Positions 28,073 through 40,052 of a stretch of DNA of 64,000 nt are shown in pieces. Source of the DNA: Vibrio pacinii DSM 19139 (GTDB lineage: Bacteria; Pseudomonadota; Gammaproteobacteria; Enterobacterales; Vibrionaceae); NCBI RefSeq assembly GCF_000711795.1, contig NZ_JONH01000005.1, forward strand, positions 277,322 through 341,321, written 5' to 3'. The position numbers were made by a program, and so were the translations under genes. A model generated the notes under the pieces. The model was not told where the DNA came from, searched no databases, and saw only the letters and a list, made by a program, of their open reading frames with translations. The stretch's first letter is position 1; the number at the start of each line of letters is the position of its first letter.

Positions 28073-29635
28073 GTGAGTAAACGTCTGCTCAAGTCAGGCA
28101 TGATTGTCAGTGCCATGACATTGATCTCTCGAGTGTTAGGTTTAGTTCGAGATGTCGTTGTTGCTAATCTTATGGGCGCAGGCGCAAGTGCTGATGTGTT
28201 CTTTTTTGCCAATAAAATTCCTAATTTTCTGCGTCGCTTGTTTGCAGAAGGCGCTTTTTCACAAGCTTTTGTCCCCGTACTGACTGAATATCACGCCAGT
28301 AAAGATCTCGATAAAACGCGTCAGTTAATCGCACGGGCGGCGGGCACGCTAGGCGTAATTGTCTCTATCGTCACCATTCTTGGGGTATTAGGTTCTGGTG
28401 TGGTCACAGCTCTGTTTGGCTTTGGTTGGTTTTTAGATTGGCTCAACGGCGGTCCATCGGCCGAGAAATTTGAGCTAGCCAGTCTTATTCTCAAAATCAC
28501 CTTTCCTTACTTATGGTTTATCACCTTTGTTGCTCTGTCTGGTGCCATTCTCAACACCCTAGGTCAATTTGCGGTCTCTTCTTTTACGCCAGTTTTTTTG
28601 AATGTGATGATCATTCTATCGGCTTGGTTTATCGCCCCGCAGCTTGACCAGCCAGAAATTGGTTTAGCGATTGGGGTTTTTATTGGCGGTTTAGTGCAAT
28701 TCTTATTTCAAATTCCGTTCTTAATCAAAGCTGGGGTCATGGTAAAGCCCCAATGGGGATGGCGCGATCCTGGCGTGGTTAAAATTCGCACCTTAATGAT
28801 ACCGGCCTTGTTTGGTGTCTCGGTTAGCCAGATTAACTTGTTGTTTGATACTTTTATTGCCAGCTTTCTTCAAACGGGGTCAATCAGTTGGTTGTATTAT
28901 TCTGATCGGTTACTTGAATTTCCCCTTGGACTGTTTGGTATCGCGATCGCGACAGTGATATTACCTGCGCTCTCTCGTAAACATATTGATGCGCACAATG
29001 ATGGTTTTGCCCAAACGATGGACTGGGGCGTTCGCATGGTCACCTTACTTGGTGTTCCGGCGATGCTCGGCTTGATGGTGCTGGCTAAGCCGATGCTGAT
29101 GGTGCTGTTCATGCGCGGAGAATTTTCCGCGCAAGACGTGCAGTTTGCCTCAATGTCATTGATGGCTTATGCCTCAGGTTTGCTTAATTTCATGCTGATT
29201 AAGGTACTTGCCCCGGGCTATTACTCGCGTCAAGATACTAAAACACCAGTGAAATACGGCATTATCGCTATGGTGACGAATATGGTTTTTAACGCCATTT
29301 TTGCATGGTTTTATGGTTATGTTGGCTTAGCGATTGCCACCGCACTATCGGCGTTGGTCAATATGTCGCTTTTGTATCGTGGATTACACCGAGCTGGTGT
29401 TTATCAATTAACCCAACGAACCATTGTCTTTATGATGAAGTTACTGGTTGCTGGTGGATTAATGGTCGCAGCGATTTTGTCACAGCTTGAAGCAATGGAT
29501 GTATGGCTGTCTTGGACCTTGCTTGAACGAGGAACAACACTAGCGGCTTTAATTGGCTTGGGTGCGGGGGTTTACTTGTTAACGTTACTTATACTGGGCG
29601 TACGTTTAAAAGACTTAAAAGCAGCGACAGAGTGA
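28073..29635 (+). CDS. murJ: Lipid II flippase MurJ
   Basis: MurJ (MviN) moves lipid II across the inner membrane for peptidoglycan synthesis. The 520-residue MOP-superfamily protein has about 14 membrane helices. It begins MSKRLLKSGMIVSAMTLISR, then LGLVRDVVVANLMGAGASADVFFFANKIPNFLRRLFAEGAF-type residues, where the arginines line the central cavity. GTG 28073 is chosen because GAGG lies five bases before it; the longer reading starts at a TTG without support. ribF follows 91 bases on. Confidence 0.96.
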   Translation: MSKRLLKSGMIVSAMTLISRVLGLVRDVVVANLMGAGASADVFFFANKIPNFLRRLFAEGAFSQAFVPVLTEYHASKDLDKTRQLIARAAGTLGVIVSIVTILGVLGSGVVTALFGFGWFLDWLNGGPSAEKFELASLILKITFPYLWFITFVALSGAILNTLGQFAVSSFTPVFLNVMIILSAWFIAPQLDQPEIGLAIGVFIGGLVQFLFQIPFLIKAGVMVKPQWGWRDPGVVKIRTLMIPALFGVSVSQINLLFDTFIASFLQTGSISWLYYSDRLLEFPLGLFGIAIATVILPALSRKHIDAHNDGFAQTMDWGVRMVTLLGVPAMLGLMVLAKPMLMVLFMRGEFSAQDVQFASMSLMAYASGLLNFMLIKVLAPGYYSRQDTKTPVKYGIIAMVTNMVFNAIFAWFYGYVGLAIATALSALVNMSLLYRGLHRAGVYQLTQRTIVFMMKLLVAGGLMVAAILSQLEAMDVWLSWTLLERGTTLAALIGLGAGVYLLTLLILGVRLKDLKAATE

Positions 29636-29726
29636 GCAAGATTGGTATATAATCCGTCGGTTTCACGCAAGGTAAACTCATTATTTGAGTGTTTAACAAA
29701 AATTGATAGGTTTTTAGCAGTCTCCA

Positions 29727-30674
29727 ATGGAATTGATTCGAGGTATTCACAATATCAAATCACATCATAAAGGATGTGTATTGACGATCGGAAACTTCGA
29801 TGGTGTGCATCTTGGCCATCAAGAAGTGTTAAACCAAGTTTCTGCGAGAGCAAAGGAACTTGACTTACCATCAACGGTCATGACGTTTGATCCTCAGCCG
29901 TTGGAACTGTTTGCAAAAGATAAAGCACCAGCACGCTTAACGCGTTTGCGCGATAAATTTGTTCAATTGAGCAAGCTCGATATTGAAAGGTTGCTGTGTG
30001 TTAACTTCAACCATCAGTTTGCAAATCAATCGCCACAGTCCTTTATTCGTGACTTGTTGGTCGAGCGTTTGGGTGTTAAGTTTCTCGTAGTGGGCGATGA
30101 TTTTTGCTTCGGTAAACAGCGCAAAGGTAACTTTGCCATGTTAGAGAAGGCGGGACGTGAGTTAGGCTTTGAAGTCGTTAGCACACAAAGTTTTTGCCTT
30201 CAGACATTGCGCGTAAGTAGCACCGCGATTCGTGAAGCATTAGCACAAAATAAGCTTGATGACGCCGCCAAAATGCTGGGGCGTAATTATAGCATTAGCG
30301 GTCGAGTGTCTCATGGGCGAAAACTGGGTAGAACGATAGGTTTTCCCACCGCAAATATCCCGTTAAAGCGCTGTGTCTCGCCTGTCTCCGGTGTCTATAC
30401 CGTAGAAGTGTTGGGCCTTGGTGAACAAGCTTTTGGTGGTGTTGCAAACATTGGCAATCGACCAACGGTAAATGGCATACGCCAGCAACTAGAAGTGCAT
30501 TTATTTGACTTTAAAGCCAACTTATATGGCAAGCAGTTAGAGATCGTGCTTTTAGATAAAATCCGCGACGAACATAAATTTGAATCGTTTGACGCGCTGA
30601 AACAACAAATTGAATTGGATGCTGAAGCAGCAAGGGTGTGGCTGCGTCAGCGAAAGCCAGCCCAAGTGGTTTAG
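29727..30674 (+). CDS. ribF: Bifunctional riboflavin kinase / FAD synthetase
   Basis: RibF makes FMN from riboflavin and then FAD. The 315-residue protein has an N-terminal nucleotidyltransferase domain with GNFDGVHLGHQ (HxGH motif) near residues 23-33 and STAIREAL. The C-terminal flavokinase domain has GRTIGFPTANI near residues 201-211. The position before ileS is as in E. coli. Confidence 0.97.
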   Translation: MELIRGIHNIKSHHKGCVLTIGNFDGVHLGHQEVLNQVSARAKELDLPSTVMTFDPQPLELFAKDKAPARLTRLRDKFVQLSKLDIERLLCVNFNHQFANQSPQSFIRDLLVERLGVKFLVVGDDFCFGKQRKGNFAMLEKAGRELGFEVVSTQSFCLQTLRVSSTAIREALAQNKLDDAAKMLGRNYSISGRVSHGRKLGRTIGFPTANIPLKRCVSPVSGVYTVEVLGLGEQAFGGVANIGNRPTVNGIRQQLEVHLFDFKANLYGKQLEIVLLDKIRDEHKFESFDALKQQIELDAEAARVWLRQRKPAQVV

Positions 30675-30729
30675 TTCGCTGCTTGGCATAATGTCTAACT
30701 GTCACCCAAGACAACGGAATTAAGAATCG

Positions 30730-33558
30730 ATGAGTGAGTATAAAGATACCCTGAACCTTCCTGATACAGGGTTTCCGATGCGCGGCAATCTGGCCAATCG
30801 AGAGCCAGAAATGCTTAAGCGTTGGTACAAAGAAGACCTTTACGGCGAAATTCGTAAAGCGAAGAAAGGCAAAAAATCTTTCGTTCTACACGATGGTCCT
30901 CCATACGCGAACGGTGATATTCATATTGGCCACGCACTTAACAAGATTCTTAAAGACATTATTATTAAATCCAAAACGCTTTCTGGTTTTGATGCGCCGT
31001 ATATTCCTGGTTGGGACTGTCACGGCCTACCAATTGAACTAATGGTAGAAAAGAAAAAAGGCAAACCTGGGCAGAAAATCTCTGCGGCTGAGTTTCGAGC
31101 TGAATGTCGTAAGTACGCGGCAGGTCAGGTTGAAGGCCAAAAAGAGAGCTTCAAGCGCTTGGGTATTATGGGTGAGTGGGATAAACCATACCGCACAATG
31201 GATTTTGCAACCGAAGCAAACATCATCCGTGCACTAGGCCAAATCGCTGATAATGGTCACTTACTCAAAGGTTTCAAACCGGTTCACTGGTGTACTGATT
31301 GTGGTTCAGCATTGGCTGAAGCTGAAGTTGAGTACAAAGACAAAGTCTCTCCGTCGATCGATGTTCGCTTTAAAGCGGCAGATGAAGCAGCACTGCTGTC
31401 GAAGTTCGCACTAAACGAAGGTCATCAAGGCGAAGGCGATATCTCAATCGTTATCTGGACGACCACACCATGGACACTGCCTGCAAACCGTGCAGTTTGT
31501 CTACGTGATGATCTTGAATACGTATTGATCCAAGTCGAAGGTGACGCGAAAGAGCGTATCATTGTCGCTTCTGACCTTGCTAAATCAGTAATGGATCGCG
31601 CTGGTATTGAGCACTTCCACAATCTTGGTTTTGCCAAAGGTAGCGACCTTGAACTGTCTCAGTTTAACCATCCATTTTATGACTTCACTGTGCCAGCGAT
31701 CCTTGGCGATCACGTGACCACTGAATCGGGTACGGGTGTGGTACACACTGCGCCTGGTCACGGTCAAGAAGATTTCGCGGTAGGTAAGAAATACAACCTC
31801 GAAGTGGCGAACCCTGTGGGGTCTAACGGTGTTTATCTACCCGATACAGAATTGTTTGCTGGCCAGCACGTGTTTAAAGCCAATGACTCGGTTGTTGAAA
31901 CGCTTAAAGAGCATGGCGCTTTGCTCCATCATCACGCGTACGAGCACAGCTACCCACACTGCTGGCGCCACAAAACGCCAATCATTTTCCGTGCAACACC
32001 ACAATGGTTCATTTCAATGGATCAAGCGGGCTTGCGTGCCAAAGCGCTTGAATCCATCAAGAGTGTTGAGTGGATGCCTGAATGGGGTCAAAGCCGTATC
32101 GAAGGTATGATCGAAGGCCGTCCTGAGTGGTGTATCTCTCGTCAACGTACATGGGGTGTTCCTATTGCTCTGTTTGTCCATAAAGAGACATCAGAACTGC
32201 ACCCAAATACTTCTGAACTGATTGAGAAAGTTGCTCTATTGGTTGAAGAGAAAGGTATTCAGGCTTGGTGGGATGCTGAAATTGCAGATCTACTAGGTGA
32301 AGACGCAGACAAATACGAAAAAGTGCTCGATACGCTAGACGTATGGTTTGATTCTGGTGTGACACACTACTCTGTGGTTGATGCGCGCGAAGAGTACAAC
32401 GGCAACAGTGCGGATCTCTACCTAGAGGGTTCTGACCAACATCGTGGTTGGTTCCAGTCTTCGCTAATCTCATCGATTGCAATGAAAGATGAAGCACCAT
32501 ACAAGCAAGTGTTAACCCATGGTTTCGTTGTTGACGGTCACGGCCGTAAGATGTCGAAATCTATAGGTAACGTTGTTGCACCAAAAGATGTCACTAACAA
32601 GCTTGGTGCTGATATTTTGCGTCTTTGGGTTGCCTCAACCGACTACACGGGTGAAGTTGCGGTATCTGATGAGATCCTAAAACGCTCTGCCGATGCGTAT
32701 CGTCGTATCCGTAATACCGCGCGTTTCTTCCTTGCCAACCTTAATGGATTCAACCCAGCGACAGATATCGTTGCGGCGGATGAAATGGTGGCGTTAGATC
32801 GTTGGGCGGTTGGTCGTGCACAAGCTGCGCAGCAAGAGATTGTTAAAGCATACGAAGAGTACAACACTCATGGTGTCACTCAGCGTCTCATGCAGTTCTG
32901 TTCAATCGAAATGGGCTCTTTCTACCTTGATGTAATTAAAGACCGTCAGTACACCGCGAAACGTGGTGGTCACGCTCAGCGTAGCTGTCAAACGGCGCTT
33001 TACTACATCGTAGAAGCACTGGTTCGTTGGATGGCACCAATTATGTCGTTCACTGCCGACGAGATCTGGAATGAAATGCCAGGTGAGCGTGACAAGTTCG
33101 TGTTTACTGGTGAATGGTTTGACGGTCTGTTCGGTCTGGCTGAAGGCGAAGAGCTGAATAACGAATTCTGGGCAGAAATCCAAGCGGTTCGTGGCAGTGT
33201 AAACAAACTGCTTGAAGCGGCGCGTAACGAGAAAACCATCGGTGGCGCTCTACAGGCAGAAGTAACACTTTACGCTGATGAAGCTCTTGCGGCGAAAATT
33301 AACTTGCTTGAAGATGAGCTGCGTTTTGTTCTGTTGACCTCTGCGGCGGCGGTTAAGCCACTGAGTGAAAAAACAGAGGCAGCGCAAGCAACAGACATTG
33401 ATGGCTTGTTGGTAGAGGTTGTCGTAGCGGAAGGCGAGAAGTGTGACCGTTGTTGGCACCATACCGCTGATGTCGGTACCATCGCTGGTCATGAAACAAT
33501 CTGTGGCCGTTGTGTGTCTAATATCGATGGCGAAGGTGAAGCGCGTAAATTCGCATAA
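30730..33558 (+). CDS. ileS: Isoleucyl-tRNA synthetase
   Basis: IleS charges tRNA-Ile and edits Val. The 942-residue class I enzyme has the HIGH motif in [10 protein letters not shown] (about residue 66), the KMSKS motif in [11 protein letters not shown] near 606-616, the editing insertion ([13 protein letters not shown], with [16 protein letters not shown]), and a C-terminal zinc site with four Cys (CDRCWHH...ICGRC) typical of the bacterial enzyme. Length is normal. Confidence 0.98.
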   Translation: MSEYKDTLNLPDTGFPMRGNLANREPEMLKRWYKEDLYGEIRKAKKGKKSFVLHDGPPYANGDIHIGHALNKILKDIIIKSKTLSGFDAPYIPGWDCHGLPIELMVEKKKGKPGQKISAAEFRAECRKYAAGQVEGQKESFKRLGIMGEWDKPYRTMDFATEANIIRALGQIADNGHLLKGFKPVHWCTDCGSALAEAEVEYKDKVSPSIDVRFKAADEAALLSKFALNEGHQGEGDISIVIWTTTPWTLPANRAVCLRDDLEYVLIQVEGDAKERIIVASDLAKSVMDRAGIEHFHNLGFAKGSDLELSQFNHPFYDFTVPAILGDHVTTESGTGVVHTAPGHGQEDFAVGKKYNLEVANPVGSNGVYLPDTELFAGQHVFKANDSVVETLKEHGALLHHHAYEHSYPHCWRHKTPIIFRATPQWFISMDQAGLRAKALESIKSVEWMPEWGQSRIEGMIEGRPEWCISRQRTWGVPIALFVHKETSELHPNTSELIEKVALLVEEKGIQAWWDAEIADLLGEDADKYEKVLDTLDVWFDSGVTHYSVVDAREEYNGNSADLYLEGSDQHRGWFQSSLISSIAMKDEAPYKQVLTHGFVVDGHGRKMSKSIGNVVAPKDVTNKLGADILRLWVASTDYTGEVAVSDEILKRSADAYRRIRNTARFFLANLNGFNPATDIVAADEMVALDRWAVGRAQAAQQEIVKAYEEYNTHGVTQRLMQFCSIEMGSFYLDVIKDRQYTAKRGGHAQRSCQTALYYIVEALVRWMAPIMSFTADEIWNEMPGERDKFVFTGEWFDGLFGLAEGEELNNEFWAEIQAVRGSVNKLLEAARNEKTIGGALQAEVTLYADEALAAKINLLEDELRFVLLTSAAAVKPLSEKTEAAQATDIDGLLVEVVVAEGEKCDRCWHHTADVGTIAGHETICGRCVSNIDGEGEARKFA

Positions 33559-33582
33559 TTCATTGAACTTTCGTTAGTTTTA

Positions 33583-33612
33583 GCAGCCCCAGTATTTACT
33601 GGGGCTGTTTTT
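33583..33612 (+). terminator. Terminator-like hairpin between ileS and lspA
   Basis: A perfect 11-base stem CAGCCCCAGTA/TACTGGGGCTG with T run lies between ileS and lspA, ending ten bases before the lspA start. These two genes overlap or nearly touch in E. coli. Confidence 0.85.
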
Positions 33613-33622
33613 AGGTAAAGAA

Positions 33623-34132
33623 ATGAGTGAGCAAGAATTAACTCTTAAACAATCAGGTGTTCGTTGGTTATGGCTAGCGGTCGTCATTTTTGTCGCGGAT
33701 ATTAGTATTAAACTGTTTGTGATGGACAGTATGGGCTATGGTTGGGCGAACCGTATTGAGGTTTTACCTTTCTTTAATCTGCTTTATGTCCACAACTATG
33801 GCGCTGCATTCAGCTTTTTGAGTGATCAAGCAGGCTGGCAACGTTGGTTCTTTACCGCGATTGCCTTTGCTGTGACCGCTATGCTGACTTACTGGATGAG
33901 CAAACTTCCCGCCAAAGAGAAGTGGAACAATATCGCTTATGCCATGATCATTGGTGGTGCGGTGGGCAACGTCTTTGATCGTGTGGTTCATGGTTTTGTG
34001 GTCGATTACTTAGATTTCTATTGGGGAACGTATCACTGGCCTGCCTTTAATCTTGCTGACTCTACGATCTGTATTGGCGCAGCGATGATCATCCTCGATG
34101 GTTTTCGAAAAAAAAATCAAACCACGGCATAA
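33623..34132 (+). CDS. lspA: Lipoprotein signal peptidase II
   Basis: LspA cleaves the signal peptide of diacylated prolipoproteins in the inner membrane. The 169-residue protein has four membrane segments. The catalytic aspartates are Asp128 ([13 protein letters not shown]) and Asp146 ([12 protein letters not shown]), 18 residues apart, as in E. coli D123/D141. The AGGTAAAGAA preceding ATG is directly behind a terminator hairpin. Downstream lies fkpB, as in E. coli. Confidence 0.97.
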   Translation: MSEQELTLKQSGVRWLWLAVVIFVADISIKLFVMDSMGYGWANRIEVLPFFNLLYVHNYGAAFSFLSDQAGWQRWFFTAIAFAVTAMLTYWMSKLPAKEKWNNIAYAMIIGGAVGNVFDRVVHGFVVDYLDFYWGTYHWPAFNLADSTICIGAAMIILDGFRKKNQTTA

Positions 34133-34156
34133 AGCGTGATTGAGCGAATAACCTTA

Positions 34157-34188
34157 GGCGCTGTCCGTTGATTCGGAGGGCGCTTTTT
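34157..34188 (+). terminator. Terminator after lspA
   Basis: GGCGCtgTCCG-ttgatt-CGGAggGCGC has a T tail. It leaves about 80 bases for a fkpB-ispH promoter. Confidence 0.75.
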
Positions 34189-34270
34189 ATTATGTTGAAG
34201 CGCAAATTAGCGTATTACAGCAACCACACGTAAAAACGCGGAATAATCCAAAAAACAAGGAAGCAGTCAC

Positions 34271-34702
34271 GTGACCACTATTGGCCAAAATAGCGCAGTA
34301 ACTCTGCATTTTACCATCAAGATGAAAGACGGCTCTGTTGCCGATAGTACCCATAATATGGGCAAGCCAGCCAAATTAGTGATTGGTGATGGCAGTTTAA
34401 GTGACAATTTTGAGCAATGCTTATTTGGCCTTACTGCAGGTGAAAGCAAAGTGATTGAACTGCAGGCCCAAGATGCGTTCGGTATGCCTAACCCTGATCA
34501 TATTCATTATATGGATCGGACTAAATTTGTTGGAGATGCCGAAGTTGAAGTGGGAACCGTGATGGCCTTTTCTGGTCCGGATGGCATGGAAATCCCTGGT
34601 ATTATCCAAGCGATCGCTGGTGATTCTGTCACGGTTGATTTTAACCACCCATTAGCAGGGCAAGATGTGACTTTTGAAGTTGAAATTTTGTCAGTAGAAT
34701 AA
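34271..34702 (+). CDS. fkpB: FKBP-type peptidyl-prolyl isomerase
   Basis: FkpB (SlpA-type) is a small cytosolic FKBP prolyl isomerase with an insert-in-flap domain that acts as chaperone. The 143-residue protein has [40 protein letters not shown] and [18 protein letters not shown], in the SlyD/FkpB pattern, but lacks the His/Cys-rich tail of SlyD. Start is GTG 34271, with AAGGAAG a few bases upstream. ispH follows 23 bases on, as in E. coli. Confidence 0.93.
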   Translation: MTTIGQNSAVTLHFTIKMKDGSVADSTHNMGKPAKLVIGDGSLSDNFEQCLFGLTAGESKVIELQAQDAFGMPNPDHIHYMDRTKFVGDAEVEVGTVMAFSGPDGMEIPGIIQAIAGDSVTVDFNHPLAGQDVTFEVEILSVE

Positions 34703-34725
34703 GCGACCCAGAAGATAACGACTCG

Positions 34726-35691
34726 ATGAGCAATGAAATGAAAATCCTGTTAGCGAATCCACGCGGTTTCTGTGCGGGTGTTGATCGTGCGATCAGCATT
34801 GTTGAACGTGCATTAGAAATGTATCAACCACCGATTTATGTGCGTCACGAAGTGGTACATAACCGTTTTGTTGTCGAAGGGCTCAAGCAACGTGGCGCTA
34901 TCTTTGTCGAAGAGCTGCATGAAGTTCCAGATGACAATATCGTTATCTTTTCTGCTCATGGCGTCTCTCAAGCGGTACGTAAAGAGGCTAGACAGCGTGC
35001 TCTGACGGTATTCGATGCGACCTGCCCATTGGTGACTAAAGTGCATATGGAAGTCGCACGTGCCAGTCGCAAGCATATGGAAGTGGTTCTAATTGGCCAT
35101 GCTGGTCATCCAGAAGTCGAAGGAACCATGGGGCAGTATGCCAGCGAACAAGGTGGGATGTACTTAGTCGAGACTCCAGCTGATGTCATCACACTAAAAG
35201 CGCAAGTCCAAGACCCAAGTAACCTGCATTATGTTAGTCAAACGACACTGTCTGTTGATGAAACCGCCGATGTGATTGATGAACTGCGCCGCGTCTTTCC
35301 CGATATTCAAGGGCCACGTAAAGATGATATCTGTTACGCCACGCAGAACCGTCAAGATGCGGTACGTGAAATGGCAGAAGATGTTGATGTGCTGATTGTT
35401 GTTGGCTCGAAAAACTCATCTAATTCGACTCGTCTTAAAGAGTTGGCCGAAAAATTAGGTACGCCGGGTTATCTGACCGATTGCCCTGAAGATGTTCAAT
35501 CACAGTGGTTTGATGGGAAAGAAAAGGTTGGTGTGACAGCGGGGGCATCAGCACCAGAAGAGCTGGTCAACCAGATTCTTGAACGGATTAAAACTTTGGT
35601 TGGCGCAGATAGCGTAGAAGAGCTTCAAGGTCGCGAAGAGAACATGTTTTTCGAAGTCCCTAAAGAGCTGCAAATTAGGCAAGTCGATTAG
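34726..35691 (+). CDS. ispH: 4-hydroxy-3-methylbut-2-enyl diphosphate reductase
   Basis: IspH makes IPP and DMAPP in the last step of the MEP isoprenoid pathway, using a 4Fe-4S cluster. The 321-residue protein has three conserved Cys in [25 protein letters not shown] and [11 protein letters not shown], plus the [10 protein letters not shown] substrate loop. A start at 34726 or 34738 is possible; the latter gives [11 protein letters not shown], which is the usual start. Confidence 0.97.
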   Translation: MSNEMKILLANPRGFCAGVDRAISIVERALEMYQPPIYVRHEVVHNRFVVEGLKQRGAIFVEELHEVPDDNIVIFSAHGVSQAVRKEARQRALTVFDATCPLVTKVHMEVARASRKHMEVVLIGHAGHPEVEGTMGQYASEQGGMYLVETPADVITLKAQVQDPSNLHYVSQTTLSVDETADVIDELRRVFPDIQGPRKDDICYATQNRQDAVREMAEDVDVLIVVGSKNSSNSTRLKELAEKLGTPGYLTDCPEDVQSQWFDGKEKVGVTAGASAPEELVNQILERIKTLVGADSVEELQGREENMFFEVPKELQIRQVD

Positions 35692-35723
35692 TTTATTCTC
35701 TGATGAGTCTGACTCTCAATGAT

Positions 35724-35751
35724 AAAACCAGCGCGATTGCGCTGGTTTTTT
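35724..35751 (+). terminator. Rho-independent terminator after ispH
   Basis: AAAACCAGCGC-gatt-GCGCTGGTTTTTT. A weaker hairpin, AAAGGCTC...GAGCCTTT (35760-35781), lies near the cstA stop. Confidence 0.9.
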
Positions 35752-35794
35752 GTTGGAATAAAGGCTCTTCAAGGAGCCTTTATGGCCGCGGGTG

Positions 35795-37279
35795 TTAAAC
35801 CGTCTCTGTTACGGCTTGAGGTTTTTCTTCATCAGCAAAGTCGGTATCACCTTTGCCTTTTGATGTTTTAATCACGTAACCTGCTACTGCCAGTGCGAAC
35901 ACAATCCCTGCTGTGGTTGAGATTTCGATAGGCATACCAAAACCTAGTGTGTGGTTATTCAGAATGAAGGTTGCACATACGGTCGTCATGAATACGGCTG
36001 GAACGGTAGTAATCCAGTGGAGCTTATTGTGACGCAGCAGGTAAGCCGATGCGGTCCACAGCATCATCACTGCCGTGGTTTGGTTGGCAAAACCGAAGTA
36101 GCGCCAGATGATGCCGAAGTCTACTTGAGTCAACACACCGCCGATAATGAACAGTGGCATTGCCATCAGCAGACGGTTACGCATTGTTTTTTGCTCCATG
36201 TTGAAGTATTCAGCTAGGATCAAACGGCTTGAACGGAACGCGGTATCACCAGAGGTAATCGGTAGGATAACCACGCCTAGGAAAGCAATGATGCCGCCAA
36301 ACACACCCAGTAGACCAAATGAAGCGCTGTAAACTACATTGCCAGGGCCACCATTTTTCACCGCTTCAGATAAGCCTTCGAGTGAACCAAAGAAAGAGAG
36401 CGCAATCGCACACCAGATAAGCGCGATAACACCTTCACCAATCATTGCACCATAGAAGACAAAGCGACCGTTGTTTTCATTTTGCATACAGCGCGCCATT
36501 AGAGGTGACTGCGTTGCGTGGAAGCCAGAAATCGCACCACAAGCAATAGTGATGAATAGGGCAGGCCATAACGGCATATCATTAGGGTTTAAATTACTGA
36601 GCATATCGCTGACTTGAAAATCGCCCATTACCGTATGCTCGCTTGAGAAGGCAACGGCAGTCATTAGACCAACGGACATAAAAATCAGCAAGGCGCCAAA
36701 CAGTGGGTAGAAACGACCAATGATTTTATCGACAGGAACAATAGTCGCGATAATGTAGTAAGCAAAAATGGCGATAACCATGGTTGTCATGCTGACATTT
36801 AGGCTAGTTTGATCATTGATTAGATTGGTGATCATGCCTGCAGGCGCCGAAACAAATACCACACCAACAAGCAACAAAAGAACAATGGCAAAGATATTCA
36901 TAAAGTGTTTAGCGCCATTGCCTAAGTAGCGGCCAGTAATCGTCGGAACTGAGGCTCCGCCATTACGAACTGACAACATACCCGAGAAGTAGTCGTGCAC
37001 CGCGCCAGCAAAAATACAACCGATAACAATCCATAGCATCGCAGCAGGACCGTACAGCGCCCCCATTATCGGACCAAAAATAGGGCCGACACCGGCGATG
37101 TTGAGGAGTTGAACTAGGTATACTTTTTTGGTCGACATTGGGACGTAATCAACCCCATCGGCTTTAGTATGCGCGGGGGTTTGACGATTTTCGTTAATGC
37201 CAAAAACTTTCTCAACGAAAGCTCCGTAAATAAAGTAGCCGCCGATTAGGGCTGCAACACAGGTTAAAAACCACAACAT
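35795..37279 (-). CDS. cstA: CstA/BtsT-family pyruvate or peptide transporter
   Basis: CstA-family membrane proteins import pyruvate or peptides during carbon limitation. The 494-residue protein has about 13 membrane segments and the family motifs QLLNIAGVGPIFGPIMGALYGP, AGAVHDYFSGMLSVRNGG and GFHATQSPLMARCMQN. It is much shorter than E. coli CstA and BtsT (about 700 residues), a compact form common in Vibrio. ATG 37279 (MLWFLTCVAALIGGYF) is chosen because AGGA precedes it and the 65 codons upstream contain the regulatory repeats. It is the likely target of BtsS-BtsR encoded 4 kb away, because five BtsR-like sites lie in front of it. Vibrio pyruvate transporters under BtsSR have been described, but the substrate here is inferred. 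Confidence 0.88.
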   Translation of the reverse strand: MLWFLTCVAALIGGYFIYGAFVEKVFGINENRQTPAHTKADGVDYVPMSTKKVYLVQLLNIAGVGPIFGPIMGALYGPAAMLWIVIGCIFAGAVHDYFSGMLSVRNGGASVPTITGRYLGNGAKHFMNIFAIVLLLLVGVVFVSAPAGMITNLINDQTSLNVSMTTMVIAIFAYYIIATIVPVDKIIGRFYPLFGALLIFMSVGLMTAVAFSSEHTVMGDFQVSDMLSNLNPNDMPLWPALFITIACGAISGFHATQSPLMARCMQNENNGRFVFYGAMIGEGVIALIWCAIALSFFGSLEGLSEAVKNGGPGNVVYSASFGLLGVFGGIIAFLGVVILPITSGDTAFRSSRLILAEYFNMEQKTMRNRLLMAMPLFIIGGVLTQVDFGIIWRYFGFANQTTAVMMLWTASAYLLRHNKLHWITTVPAVFMTTVCATFILNNHTLGFGMPIEISTTAGIVFALAVAGYVIKTSKGKGDTDFADEEKPQAVTETV

Positions 37280-37360
37280 AGCACTCGTTCCTTTATAAAA
37301 TTCGATAAGCTCACCATGCATACTATGCTGAACAGAGACAATCAGCATTCGCTTATGCAG

Positions 37361-37448
37361 TGAGTGGTCGTATAGTGAAATGAGTGGTTGATAGAGAAAC
37401 TGAGTGGTTTTGAACTCGGCTAAGTGGTAATCGGGCGTGATTAGTGGT
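37361..37448 (-). promoter_or_regulatory. Array of five LytTR/BtsR-type half-sites
   Basis: TGAGTGGT at 37361, 37381 and 37401, TAAGTGGT at 37421 and TTAGTGGT at 37441 form direct repeats with an exact 20-base period. Read on the minus strand they are ACCACTCA (three times), ACCACTTA and ACCACTAA. The published E. coli BtsR (YehT) consensus is ACC(G/A)CT(C/T)A in direct repeats with about two helical turns between; four of the five match fully. They lie 82-169 bases before the cstA start and end 35 bases before the divergent lipoprotein gene. Confidence 0.82.
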
Positions 37449-37483
37449 TTGATAGTCTGACTCGAAAAAAACAAGGAAAAACA

Positions 37484-37825
37484 ATGAGAAAGTTAATTAT
37501 GACCGCGCTAGTGTCATTGTTGGTTGCCTGTGCGAGTAGCCCACAGCAGTTGGCACAACAAGGTGATTGGCAGCAAATTGGTTATCAAGATGGGATCAGT
37601 GGCCACACATCACGCAGCTTTAAAGAGCTATCAAGTTTAGGCAGTGTCAAACAATCGGATTACGACCAAGGTTATCTTGAAGGGGTTACAGAATATTGTA
37701 ATCCTGACTTTGCCTATCAGATAGGGGTATCAGGTCAGTATTACCAAGGCGTGTGTGAAGGCACTGATCAAGCGCAGAAGTTTCGAATGGAATGGCAACG
37801 TGGCTGGAATGAGCATCAGAATTAA
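37484..37825 (+). CDS. DUF2799-type lipoprotein
   Basis: This 113-residue protein has a lipoprotein signal peptide with lipobox LVAC (Cys16), then a mature part with YxDG repeats (GYQDGISGH, DYDQGYLEGVTEYC) typical of DUF2799 proteins. Function unknown; likely in the outer membrane or periplasm. It is divergent from cstA and shares the LytTR-type site array, so it may be part of the same response. The Shine-Dalgarno (AAGGAAAA) is good. Confidence 0.8.
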   Translation: MRKLIMTALVSLLVACASSPQQLAQQGDWQQIGYQDGISGHTSRSFKELSSLGSVKQSDYDQGYLEGVTEYCNPDFAYQIGVSGQYYQGVCEGTDQAQKFRMEWQRGWNEHQN

Positions 37826-37857
37826 TGCTTGATGATACGAAGTGGCGGATTGGTATC

Positions 37858-37882
37858 AGGGAGAGTTGGGCTCTCCCTTTTG
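37858..37882 (+). terminator. Terminator after the DUF2799 gene
   Basis: GGGAGAG-ttggg-CTCTCCC followed by TTTT. Confidence 0.8.
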
Positions 37883-37897
37883 TAGATTTGTCGGATC

Positions 37898-39951
<2,054 letters not shown>

Positions 39952-40052
39952 CATGCTCAAATTCGTCAACAGTCGTGGGTAATTGATTGTAAATAGAGAA
40001 TAATCCTAATAACCTCGGTAGCATAGCAAAATGGCGTTAGGATGGAGAAATT

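Noticed and set aside
32162..33492. Several long frames on the opposite strand of ileS
   Set aside because: They are shadows of a GC-balanced housekeeping gene, without start signals or protein similarity.
37280..37474. 65-codon N-terminal extension of the CstA-family protein
   Set aside because: It covers the LytTR repeat array, has no counterpart in the family, and a ribosome binding site supports ATG 37279.
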